Assembly (NCBI GenBank): GCA_046530735.1
Contig: JBHEQV010000063.1
Span: 3,234-67,233, forward strand
DNA from: Arsenophonus sp046530735
Lineage (GTDB): Bacteria; Pseudomonadota; Gammaproteobacteria; Enterobacterales; Enterobacteriaceae
Length of the DNA stretch: 64,000 bases
Direction of reading: 5' to 3'
The position numbers and the translations under genes are program-made. Shown in pieces: positions 33,329-42,522 of the stretch. Positions within the stretch are counted from its first letter, which is position 1. Every line of letters begins with the position of its first letter. The notes under the pieces were generated by a model that saw nothing but the letters and a program-made list of their open reading frames with translations, was not told the DNA's origin and searched no databases.

Positions 33329-34531
33329 ATGTTAAGTAAGCTGGTACTTGTCCTCAATTGCGGTAGCTCTTCTCTTAAATTTACTATCATTGATCTTGTT
33401 AACAATAAAGAACAACTATCTGGTTTAGCAGAATATTTTTATCTACCAGAAGCCCGCATTAAATGGAAAATAGATGGTACTAAAAATAAAGCTGATTTAG
33501 GTACAGGCGCTGCTCACAGTGAAGCACTGGTTTTCATAGTTAATAAAATTCTCATCCAAAAACCAGAATTATCTCAAGCAATTTCTGCTATTGGTCATCG
33601 TATTGTTCATGGCGGTGAAAAATTTACCAAATCAGTTATTATTAATGATGAAGTCATTGAAGGTATTAAAGCATCCATTCCATTTGCTCCATTACATAAT
33701 CCTGCTGGAATTATTGGATTTGAAGAAGCTAAAAAAGCATTTCCACATTTAAATGACAAACATGTTGCTGTATTTGATACAGCCTTTCATCAGACTATGC
33801 CAATTGAATCATATTTATATGCTCTACCTTATAATCTTTACAAAGATCATGGCATTCGTCGCTATGGTGCACATGGTACTAGCCATTATTATGTTTCTCA
33901 GCAAGCAGCAAAAGAACTAAATAAATCAATTAATGAATTAAATGTGATCACTAGTCATTTGGGCAATGGCGGATCTGTTACTGCTATAGTTAATGGGAAA
34001 TCTGTTGATACCTCAATGGGCCTCACACCGCTAGAGGGCTTAGTGATGGGAACTCGTAGTGGTGATATCGATCCGGCTATTGTGTTCCACCTTCATGACG
34101 CATTGGGTATGAGTGTTGATAAGATCAACACATTATTAACTAAAGAATCTGGCATACTTGGATTAACTGAAGTCACTAACGATTGTCGTTATATTGAAGA
34201 GAATTATGATACTAAAACAGATGCAAAGCGGGCGATGGATGTCTATTGTCATCGTTTAGCTAAATATATTGCAGCTTATTGTGCATTAATGGAAGGACGA
34301 CTAGATGCTATTATTTTTACTGGCGGTATCGGCGAAAATTCAACTCTGGTACGTGAATTAACTCTAAAAAAATTATCTTTAATTGGCATTAAATATGATC
34401 ACGAACGCAATTTAGCTGCTCGTTTTGGAAAATCAGGCAAGATTACAATGGACGAAAGTATTCCTGCATTGGTCATTCCAACCAATGAAGAGTTAATTAT
34501 TGCTCAGGACACGATCCGACTAACAGCATAA
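33329..34531 (+). CDS. ackA: Acetate kinase
   Basis: 400 aa, identical in length to E. coli AckA. It interconverts acetyl phosphate + ADP and acetate + ATP, giving substrate-level ATP. ASKHA-fold motifs are complete: LNCGSSSLKF, the arginine in GHRIVHGGE, FDTAFHQTMP, YGAHGTSHYYVS, SHLGNGGSVTAI, the catalytic-arginine region MGTRSGDIDPAI and FTGGIGENS. ATG at 33329 follows a weak TAGGTAAT. pta follows after 76 bp, the usual enterobacterial operon, so the overflow pathway acetyl-CoA to acetate is retained whole. Confidence 0.97.
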   Translation: MLSKLVLVLNCGSSSLKFTIIDLVNNKEQLSGLAEYFYLPEARIKWKIDGTKNKADLGTGAAHSEALVFIVNKILIQKPELSQAISAIGHRIVHGGEKFTKSVIINDEVIEGIKASIPFAPLHNPAGIIGFEEAKKAFPHLNDKHVAVFDTAFHQTMPIESYLYALPYNLYKDHGIRRYGAHGTSHYYVSQQAAKELNKSINELNVITSHLGNGGSVTAIVNGKSVDTSMGLTPLEGLVMGTRSGDIDPAIVFHLHDALGMSVDKINTLLTKESGILGLTEVTNDCRYIEENYDTKTDAKRAMDVYCHRLAKYIAAYCALMEGRLDAIIFTGGIGENSTLVRELTLKKLSLIGIKYDHERNLAARFGKSGKITMDESIPALVIPTNEELIIAQDTIRLTA

Positions 34532-34607
34532 ATGTATTAGAAAACTTCTAGTTTATCTATTGTCAGTAGTAAGTTTGAATATCTTCCAATTACTAAAGAG
34601 GTATCCT

Positions 34608-36746
34608 GTGTCCCGTATAATAATGTTAATACCAACCAATATTAGCATTGGCTTAACTAGCGTTAGTTTAGGGATTGTCCGTTTAATGGAGCAAAAAAAA
34701 ATTAGTTTAACTATTTTTAAACCCATTTCTCAATCTTATTTTTCTAATAAAGATCAAACAATTGAAGTATTAAGCTCTCATTCTAATATTCGGATCGCTG
34801 AACCACTAAAAATGAGTTATGTTGAATCTATGTTGGCTAATAATCAAAAAGATATCTTAATGGAAGAAATTGTTGCCCGTTATCATAACAATACGCAACC
34901 AGCTAAAGTTATTCTAATCGAAGGTTTAGCACCTACCTGTAAGCACTCTTTTGCTCAATCGTTAAATTATGATATTGCAAAAACTTTGGATGCTGACGTT
35001 ATTTTTGTCACCGTGCTAGCCAATAACACACCAGAACAGTTAAAAGAACGCATTGAATTAGCTCGCAGAGAGTTTGGTGGAGAACAAAATAAAAATATTA
35101 TTGGGGTAATTATTAACAAACTCAATGCACCAGTTGATAACTATGGCCGTACTTGCTCCGATTTATTTAAAATATTTGATGAATTGACAAAATCCACAAT
35201 CGCAAAAATTGATAGAAAAATGTTAGTTAACAATAGTTCGATTCCAATATTGGGTTGTATTCCCTGGAATTTTGATCTGATAGCCACTCGTGGTATCGAC
35301 ATTGCAAACCATCTAAATGCCAGCATTATCAATGAAGGCGCACTACAAACTAGACGTATAAAATCAGTTATTTTCTGCTCCAACAGTGTAGCAAATATAG
35401 TTGAACTGTTTCGTCCTGGCGTATTGTTGGTGACTTCTTCTGATCGCTATGATGTTATTGTATCTACCTGTTTAGCCACTATGAATGGGATTGAAATTGG
35501 CGCGTTACTTTTAACTGGCGGTTACCCGATTCCTAAACAGATATACAATCTCTGTCACCATGCATTCAAAACAGGTTTACCTGTGCTGATGGTAAATGCC
35601 AATACCTACCAAACTTCATTAATTTTACAAAGTTTTAGCTTAGAAGTATATGCAGATGACCATGAGCGGATTGAAAAAATCCAAAACTATGTTGCTTTAC
35701 ATATCGATAAAAAGTGGATTAGTTCACTAAATGTTGATTCAAAACGCCCAAAACGGCTATCACCGTCAGTTTTCCGTTATCAATTAGTAGAGCTCGCGCG
35801 TAAAGCTAACAAACGTATCGTGCTACCAGAAGGTAATGAACCACGTACAATAAAAGCGGCAGCTATTTGTGCGGAAAGAAGCATTAGCACTTGTATTTTA
35901 CTGGGTGAGCCTGATGAAATAAAACAAGTTGCTAAAGCTCAAGGGGTTGAATTAAGAGAAGGAATTGAAATTGTGCCACCTAAATCAATACAGAAAAATT
36001 ATGTTGAACGTTTAATTGAACTGCGTAAGAATAAAGGGATGACTAAAATTATCGCCCACAAGCAATTAGAAGATAATGTGGTGTTAGGCACAATGATGCT
36101 AGAAAAAAATGAGGTTGATGGTTTAGTTTCCGGCGCCATTCATACTACAGCTAATACTATTCGCCCAGCATTACAACTGATAAAAACTGCAATAAGTAAC
36201 TCAATCGTCTCCTCTATATTTTTTATGCTGTTACCTGAGCAAGTATTAGTTTATGGTGATTGCGCAATAAATACAAACCCAACAGCTAAACAATTATCAG
36301 AAATCGCCATCCAGTCCGCTGACTCTGCTAAAACATTTGGTATTGAGCCACGTGTCGCGATGATTTCTTATTCTACCGGCAACTCCAGCGCCGGAAGTGA
36401 GGTAGATAAGGTGCGTAAAGCAACCAGTTTAGTAAAAGAAAAACGGCCAGATCTGATAATTGACGGACCATTGCAATATGATGCTGCTATTATTGCTGAT
36501 GTAGCTAAATCTAAAGCACCAAATTCACCTGTAGCCGGCCAAGCTACAGTATTTATTTTCCCAGATCTGAATACTGGCAACACAACTTATAAAGCGGTAC
36601 AACGCTCAGCTAATCTGCTTTCTATCGGCCCAATGCTGCAAGGGATACGTAAACCAGTTAATGACTTATCCCGTGGCGCACTGGTAGATGATATTGTTTA
36701 TAGCATTGCTATTACTGCCATTCAGGCAACGAAAAGTCAAAAATAA
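34608..36746 (+). CDS. pta: Phosphate acetyltransferase
   Basis: About 712 aa against 714 in E. coli: the long enterobacterial form. It makes acetyl phosphate from acetyl-CoA and Pi. The N-terminal P-loop-like regulatory domain (MLIPTNISIGLTSVSLGIVR) is followed by a DRTGG-like middle domain (GGYPIPKQIYNLC) and the C-terminal catalytic domain (RIVLPEGNEPRT, GMTKIIAHKQLEDN, SGAIHTTANTIRPALQLIKT, YSTGNSSAGSEVDKVR, PNSPVAGQATVFIFPDLNTGN). An open frame extends up to TTG 34560, but GTG at 34608 starts SRIIMLIPT exactly as in E. coli and has AAAGAGG 6-7 bases upstream, so I choose it. Confidence 0.96.
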   Translation: MSRIIMLIPTNISIGLTSVSLGIVRLMEQKKISLTIFKPISQSYFSNKDQTIEVLSSHSNIRIAEPLKMSYVESMLANNQKDILMEEIVARYHNNTQPAKVILIEGLAPTCKHSFAQSLNYDIAKTLDADVIFVTVLANNTPEQLKERIELARREFGGEQNKNIIGVIINKLNAPVDNYGRTCSDLFKIFDELTKSTIAKIDRKMLVNNSSIPILGCIPWNFDLIATRGIDIANHLNASIINEGALQTRRIKSVIFCSNSVANIVELFRPGVLLVTSSDRYDVIVSTCLATMNGIEIGALLLTGGYPIPKQIYNLCHHAFKTGLPVLMVNANTYQTSLILQSFSLEVYADDHERIEKIQNYVALHIDKKWISSLNVDSKRPKRLSPSVFRYQLVELARKANKRIVLPEGNEPRTIKAAAICAERSISTCILLGEPDEIKQVAKAQGVELREGIEIVPPKSIQKNYVERLIELRKNKGMTKIIAHKQLEDNVVLGTMMLEKNEVDGLVSGAIHTTANTIRPALQLIKTAISNSIVSSIFFMLLPEQVLVYGDCAINTNPTAKQLSEIAIQSADSAKTFGIEPRVAMISYSTGNSSAGSEVDKVRKATSLVKEKRPDLIIDGPLQYDAAIIADVAKSKAPNSPVAGQATVFIFPDLNTGNTTYKAVQRSANLLSIGPMLQGIRKPVNDLSRGALVDDIVYSIAITAIQATKSQK

Positions 36747-36830
36747 TTTATTTTTTAGCTAACCTAAAACCTGAAGCCACATTATTTTTCAGCTTTTTAT
36801 TGATTAATATTTAATTAAAACTAATCTTAA

Positions 36831-38190
36831 GAGTTATTAGCAAATTTAATTTACCCTGGTCAGGATACATTTCACTATAATGCTTTATGAATCTGCTCTA
36901 CATCCTTAAAATTTGATGTCGTTACCACCAAAATCAGCAGGTTAACTTCTCTGAGCCGGTTCCTGCTTTTTTAAGCAAACGGGAGTAATTTAAATGCCAT
37001 TAAAAGAGTTCTTTTTCTCTAACCACAATACTTCTCGGCGTTAGATTCGTTATTCTTATTGAGGTGCAGTGGCTTCCAGGAAACTATAAAATGCCAGCAA
37101 TTCTTCTCGATTTTTTTATTATCCTTTTATCACTTCAGAATACGCTAAAACATTGCTAACAAAATATCAATGGAGGTTTATTATCGGCATCAATGACTCT
37201 CTGATAGTCAAATCTCCCGCAGCTTACCAATTAACTTTCGCTGCTGCATGCCTTTAGAAACTAAAGCATCAGCGCACATTAGCTGTTTTGTATCCTCAAC
37301 AGCATTAATAACTGTGCATCCTGAAATATTTTTGCCATTGCATTACAAAACAATAGCATCCAATCTCCAGTAATAATCATGAGAGATATAGTTAAGCTAC
37401 GAAGTCGGGGTAGGTATTGAGAAGTTTTACTCAGTTCGTTTCTGACTCTCGATAACCATCTTTAACCGCAATGAACTCCATACGACCATGCGAAGCGTCG
37501 ACTATATAAATGAGCAGCAGTCGATGGCGATCAGCTTGCTTGACAGGACGGCATATGCCTTCAGGTAAGAAATAAACGCAGTATATCACTTAAATCATAC
37601 TAACACCCCATTCTCAATGCTCTTCAAGTCATTACTGTTTCAGCCTACTGATGGTACTAAATAGAGAAAATATGCTTTTTGCTTAGAACGAACCGGATCA
37701 GGGCCTTCGTAAAATCAGAGGTGGATAATACCTTGCCTGGTATATAGTCCAATGGTAAGAAATCTTCGTTGCTTTTTGCACTCTTCAAATAAGGTGATAA
37801 GCAATGAGCTTTAAGCATATTTCGTTTACACTGTTATTCCTGACCTTAGGCACTGTAATCTTAATATTGCCAAATAGTAGTTTATATAGTTCATTATAGC
37901 AAATAACCATTACGGACGATGGCCATGGATACTCGTTGACAAGACAGCATTCAGGATGTGATCCTAGCATGGCTTCGAGCTCCAGTTCAACAGCGGTGCC
38001 TATCAGCTCCCTGGCATAATTACGGATAAGTTCATCTAATAAATCAAAAGTAATATTTAGTTTCACGTCTACATGTAGGGTAGACTTTTATAGAATATTA
38101 TCTCAATATTATTGAAATCATTTATAAAATTAATTGGCAGGATACACCAACATCTCCCGAAATTTAATACACCAGAAACGAACCTAACTT
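36831..38190 (-). mobile_element. IS256-family relic D
   Basis: Best-preserved 5' end of the family. The - strand frame from 38066 reads DELIRNYARELIGTAVELELEAMLG, then a damaged RNGYL-type stretch and IKITVPKVR, the N-terminal hallmark of mutator-type (IS256) transposases. It becomes garbled after about 90 codons. Starts 85 bp after pta. Ends match the other copies. Confidence 0.85.
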
Positions 38191-38199
38191 AATGAGTTC

Positions 38200-38605
38200 T
38201 ATCCAGAAAGATCAGCTTGATTTTTGCGTTGCTCAAAATCTTGGCTAATAGTGACTAGAGATGGACAATACTACGTGTTAAAAGATAATTGGGATCAAAT
38301 CGGACACATTACTGTATGTTTTATTTTTAGTATCATAAAAAATTCAATCGGTCTATCCTCATTAATTTTAGGAGGAATATCATAAAATGCTTTTGGTAAA
38401 AGAACAGTTAACACGTGAAGTGTCGCCTGTTATCTCTTTCTAATTTATTCAATTTACGATTTTTAAAAGATTTCTTATGAGAGACATCTGGCTGAATTCC
38501 TAAAAAATTAACATATTGCAGAATATAAAACAGTACTTAAATTATGAACATCAACAAATCACCGTAACTGCACTGCTAATATCATAGTGTGCACATCTAA
38601 TGTAG
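38200..38605 (-). mobile_element. IS91-family fragment 5 (transposase N-terminal end only)
   Basis: Matches the last 400 bp of IS91 relic 4 (56960-57330), including the TTGCGTGTCAAGAAAA-type and TAAAACAGTACTTA.ATCATGAAC pieces. The rest of the element is missing, cut on the left by an IS256 relic. Confidence 0.65.
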
Positions 38606-38932
38606 TTTCATCAAAAAACTTCCAGTAAGATTATTAAATACTTTCCTAAAATTTGGGGAATTTATAATGATATCGCTATAACCCTAATAAATCTCCCAAG
38701 TAATTACATCTTTACTCTGAGAATATGAGCAGAATAAAGCGAAATCAGTTGCTTCAACACATGAATCTATATCATCAGGTTTTCGCTGAACTATCTAATG
38801 AGATGCAACTTTATGTTAGCAGAGAGTAAAAAAGTCTCTTTAATCTTTATGATCGTTTACTTTTCATGCAACCGCTGTAGCGAAATTCTTTGATACAATA
38901 TAAGGAATTTCTACCAATAATTTTTGCAACAT
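38606..38932 (-). mobile_element. IS1595-family fragment (transposase N-terminal end)
   Basis: Matches the right part of the relics at 23.4-23.75 and 46.4-46.75 kb (CTTCCAGTAAGATTATTAAAT..., GAATATGAGCAGAATAAAG..., TTTCATGCAACCGCTGTAGCG). The catalytic part is absent. Confidence 0.65.
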
Positions 38933-38934
38933 AG

Positions 38935-39175
38935 TAGATGATCAATATCATCTCGTTTTACCCTTCAGCAATGTTAAAGTTTGGATATACCATAATGTTT
39001 AGCCAAAATAGACGCCGGTTCTTTGCTTATCTAAATAACAGCTCAGATTTCAGGTGTTCTAGTTTCTTGAAGATGGAGGATCATTATCATGATATTTTCC
39101 TTCAACTATATCTCTCAGTAGTCATATTGCTATAAATAGAGGACTGTGCGACAAAGGGTCTATACAATGACCCTG
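38935..39175 (-). mobile_element. IS481-family fragment (transposase N-terminal end)
   Basis: On the - strand the pieces MIMILHLQETRTPEI and EPASILAKHYGISKLT match the N-terminus seen in relic d (63.3 kb: MIMKHNYQTTTIHKIR, LAKLYNISKLTVDKWQKRD). The rest is missing. A similar fragment lies at 53.4-53.7 kb. Confidence 0.6.
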
Positions 39176-39179
39176 GAAC

Positions 39180-40150
39180 AAAAAATTAGTTTAGCTTATG
39201 GAGAAGAATATTTTATCTCTGCTGGTATGATTGATACAAATCTTCTTATCTTCTTTTTGTGCAAGTATTATGTCCAATTATTTTTATTTCAACATTAATT
39301 ACTATCCTTCAACATATCAAAGTGTTACCTTTTGTCATTAAACTAATTAAGAGTATTACTAACTAAAGTTAATGATATGAAAAGCTAAAAATCTTTTAAT
39401 GCGATCAGTTTATTAACTTTTGGTCAGTTAGAAACTGATACTTATAAAGATATATCGAGTCGAATGCATAAGATCATATGTATACGATGACGACAATAGA
39501 AATGTCGACGGTGTCTCTATGGCGATTGTTGGTATTTATATATGAGAATTCTTGATTCTAAGATATGTCGTTTAAGCGTTGATTCTGAATATATTCAGTA
39601 CATTTATTATCTTATCTTAATTAATCATTATTCAGTTGATAAAGAAGAGAGGCATTAAAGTCAGTCATATTCATGATGAACAAAATTTTTTAAAATATTA
39701 GGGGAAAATATATTCTGGCTAGTTTTAAAGTTTCTTTGATTATAGCGGTAATGTTGATAGAATTTATTATGATTATTTCCAAATTAATGCTATTTCAGTG
39801 CAGTAATAAAAATAAGCTTTCAAGCTTATTTGGGTTATGGATTTTATCCATTAACTTCGATTTTGTATATATCTGATGAAGATATACTTAAATATAGATA
39901 ATATTATAGCCATAAGATTAATATCTAATAAATTTATCGCTATAGGATGTGAATCAAGTTACTGTTAAATTATCCTTCTTATTTAAAAAGTATTTTGTCG
40001 ATCTTTTTAGTTTTTTGTTAACTATTATCAACAGGTATTATTATCTAAATAATAAAAGGTCTTAATAAAAACATGGAAATGTTATTTCTAGTTTTGTTTA
40101 AAATTATTATTATGTGCTATTCTAGTAAGATTTTTATCGACAGCTAATAC
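39180..40150 (+). pseudogene. nupC: nupC pseudogene (nucleoside permease)
   Basis: Fragments in shifting frames read FISTLITILQHIKVLPFVIKL, KVNDMKS..SFNAISLLTFGQLET, AYKDI-type, MYTMTTIEMSTVSMAIVGIYI, and ALILNIFSTFIILSL. They match E. coli NupC ([80 protein letters not shown]). About 75 N-terminal codons are missing on the IS481 side. NupC is a proton-nucleoside symporter. In E. coli nupC lies close to the alaX/W tRNAs and gltX, so this is ancestral synteny. Confidence 0.85.
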
Positions 40151-40358
40151 TATGATTAGTTTTGTGATAATTTAATTTTATTTTTATGAAGCGAAATTAT
40201 TGATTAATGAATGTCACGTTTAACTCTATAAACCAATAGATCAAAATTCTGCATATAGAAGCAGAATCTGATCGATATAGCTAATACCGTTTTGTCATTC
40301 GACAAATATAAAGGAAAAGTTAGATCTTGATTTAAATATATTTAACTGGAATTTGAAT

Positions 40359-40431
40359 TGGAGCTAAGCGGGATCGAACCGCTGACCTATTGCATGCCAT
40401 GCAAGCGCTCTTCCGGCTGAGCTATAGCCCC
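40359..40431 (-). tRNA. tRNA-Ala(GGC)
   Basis: The - strand folds into a full cloverleaf: acceptor GGGGCTA/TAGCTCC, D-arm GCTC..GAGC, anticodon loop ATGGCAT and T-arm GCGGTTCGATCCCGC. Discriminator A is followed by ATT, not CCA, so the CCA end is not encoded, unlike in E. coli and unlike the tRNA-Val nearby. The anticodon stem has one C-U mismatch at its base (E. coli has C-G). It lies between nupC and gltX as in enterobacteria. Confidence 0.93.
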
Positions 40432-40598
40432 ATAACACTCCTATACAAATTTAGTTAAACGATCGGATGATATGCAAGCTAAATAAGACTGTCAATTGAT
40501 TAATAGAAAATATCACTTAACCGTTTAAAAATATTTATAAAGCCTGACATGAATAAAAAAACAGAGTAATATTATGCATTTATGTTAAGATAATTTAA

Positions 40599-42020
40599 TT
40601 AAATTATATTTTTTTCACGCTCATTAATATAAACTAAAGCTTTATCAATGCGTTTTAATGAACGATATTGACCAATAGCATGAACAGTGGCATCAATACT
40701 AGGTGATTGGCGTACCCCTGTAACAGCGACTCGCAGAGGCATACCAACTTTGCTCATCTTAATTTTCAGTTGTGTAGCCGTTTCTTCTATTGCCTGATAA
40801 ACATTTTTACATGTCCAGTTGCTAATAGTAGCCAATTTTGCCCGTACAGCTTCTAATGGTAAGCGCGTTATCGCGCATAAATATTTTTTAGCGGCGTCGC
40901 TATCGAATTCAGCAAAATCCTGATAGAAATATCGACATGAAGCGGCTAGTTCTTTTAAGGTCTTATAGCGCTCACCGAGAAGCTTAATTAAATCTACTAA
41001 GCTTGGTCCAATTTTTATATCAATGCCTTGCTGTTCAATATGCCATGCTAAATGAGCAGCAACATATTCAGTAGGTAATGAATTAATATAATGATGATTC
41101 AGCCATAATAATTTGTCAGTATTAAAGGTAGTGCTGGATTTATTAATTACATCTAAGGAAAAATAACTGATCATTTCCTCGCGGCTAAAAATTTCTTGAT
41201 CACCACGGGACCATCCTAGACGAACTAAATAGTTTAATAAGGCTTCTGGTAAATAACCGTCATCGCGATATTTCATGACACTAACTGCACCATGACGCTT
41301 AGATAATTTTTTACCATCGTCACCTAAAATCATTGGAACATGCGCATATACAGGTATTGGCGCACCAAGAGCAGTTAATATATTAATTTGTCGTGGGGTA
41401 TTATTAATGTGATCTTCACCACGGATCACATGAGTGATTTTCATATCCCAATCATCAATAACAACACAGAAATTATAAGTAGGAGAAGAATCAGTACGGC
41501 GGATTATGAGATCATCTAGCTCAAGATTACTAAATTCAATTGGCCCACGGATTTTGTCTTCAAAAATAACAGAGCCTTTCTGAGGATTACGAAATCGCAC
41601 TACATGAGGTTCATTCAGTATATGATTTTGAATATGCAAGCGGCAGCAGCCATCGTAACGCGGTTTTTTTCCTCTAGCCATTTGTTCTTCACGTAAATTA
41701 TCTAATCGTGCTTTAGAGCAGTAACAGCGATAAGCTGTCCCTTCGCTAAGCATTTTGTCTATCACGGCATGATAACGATTGAAGCGTTTAGTTTGATAGT
41801 AAGGACCTTCATCCCAATTTAAATTTAACCAATTCATTCCATCCATTATAGCGTCAATGCCTTCTTGTATTGAGCGCTCAAGATCAGTGTCTTCAATACG
41901 TAACACAAACACTCCGTTATTATGTCTGCTATAAAGCCATGAATAGAATGCGGTACGAACGCTGCCAACGTGAAGATAACCTGTTGGGCTTGGTGCAAAA
42001 CGAGTTTTTATTTTATTCAT
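40599..42020 (-). CDS. gltX: Glutamyl-tRNA synthetase
   Basis: 473 aa against 471 in E. coli. A class I synthetase that charges tRNA-Glu. The HIGH-type motif is PSPTGYLHVGSVRTA and the KMSKS-type motif is KLSKRHG. The zinc-binding residues of the E. coli enzyme are present (CYCSK... and ...CCRLH). RFAPSPTG, DLERS and TRRTDSSPTYNF-type motifs are intact, and the C-terminal anticodon-binding helical domain is complete. ATG at 42020 has only a weak ribosome-binding site. Its promoter should lie within 42021-42140, just before a long perfect hairpin. Neighbouring tRNAs match E. coli order. Confidence 0.97.
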   Translation of the reverse strand: MNKIKTRFAPSPTGYLHVGSVRTAFYSWLYSRHNNGVFVLRIEDTDLERSIQEGIDAIMDGMNWLNLNWDEGPYYQTKRFNRYHAVIDKMLSEGTAYRCYCSKARLDNLREEQMARGKKPRYDGCCRLHIQNHILNEPHVVRFRNPQKGSVIFEDKIRGPIEFSNLELDDLIIRRTDSSPTYNFCVVIDDWDMKITHVIRGEDHINNTPRQINILTALGAPIPVYAHVPMILGDDGKKLSKRHGAVSVMKYRDDGYLPEALLNYLVRLGWSRGDQEIFSREEMISYFSLDVINKSSTTFNTDKLLWLNHHYINSLPTEYVAAHLAWHIEQQGIDIKIGPSLVDLIKLLGERYKTLKELAASCRYFYQDFAEFDSDAAKKYLCAITRLPLEAVRAKLATISNWTCKNVYQAIEETATQLKIKMSKVGMPLRVAVTGVRQSPSIDATVHAIGQYRSLKRIDKALVYINEREKNII

Positions 42021-42141
42021 TAGGATTGTCTTAATGATCTTTTTATATCAAATCTAGTCAGTGATAAATTTATAATTGATTATTTTATCACTATAACTTA
42101 ATTCCTCAATGTTATTAGCGCAATATTGATACTTTATTTTA

Positions 42142-42199
42142 TTTATTTAGCTATAGAATATCTTATTAGGATAAATAAGATATTCTATAGCTAAATAAA
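42142..42199. repeat. Perfect inverted repeat, 26-bp arms, upstream of gltX
   Basis: Arms start TTTATTTAGCTATAGAATAT and pair without a mismatch over 26 bp around the 6-nt loop AGGATA. It lies 120 bp upstream of gltX (- strand) and about 250 bp ahead of tRNA-Val. It has no T-tract of the terminator kind and is almost pure A/T apart from a few G-C pairs. Confidence 0.95.
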
Positions 42200-42331
42200 G
42201 CTTAAATAAATATTATTTTGTATCGATAATATTAGGTATATATTACTTAATTTGAAACGATTCAATACTTTTCTTTAAAAAATCGTTGACTCATTTTCAG
42301 AAGTATCCATATAATCCACCTATATCACAAT

Positions 42332-42405
42332 AAGTAATTATCTGAGTTGAGATAGATCTAGTTTACAAGGATAGGGTCATCAATTCAAATCTGCTATCCT
42401 CACTA
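42332..42405 (+). pseudogene. tRNA-Val pseudogene
   Basis: Aligns along its whole length with the intact tRNA-Val 115 bp downstream: shared ATTA.CT.AGTTG, TTTACAAGGA.AGGGTCATCA.TTCAAATCTG.TATC, then CTCACTA in place of GCCCACCA. The acceptor stem (ATAAG/ATCCTC) and D-arm no longer pair. E. coli has a valU-valX-valY tandem at this place, so this is one decayed member. Confidence 0.85.
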
Positions 42406-42446
42406 ATCGTAGTTAAGTAAAAGTATTATTTATTTTTATTATGAAT

Positions 42447-42522
42447 GGGCGATTAGCTCAGTTGGTAGAGCATCTCCCTTACAAGGAGAGGGTCATCAGT
42501 TCAAATCTGGTATCGCCCACCA
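42447..42522 (+). tRNA. tRNA-Val(UAC)
   Basis: 76 nt with encoded CCA. Acceptor GGGCGAT/ATCGCCC pairs fully, anticodon loop CTTACAA gives anticodon UAC, and the T-loop is TTCAAAT. The T-stem CATCA/TGGTA is weak, with mismatched or wobble pairs. It reads most Val codons. It lies downstream of gltX on the opposite strand, as the E. coli val tRNA cluster does. Confidence 0.95.

Noticed and set aside
37785..38066. 93-codon open frame as a gene
   Set aside because: It is the N-terminus of the IS256 transposase in relic D and becomes garbled at the end.
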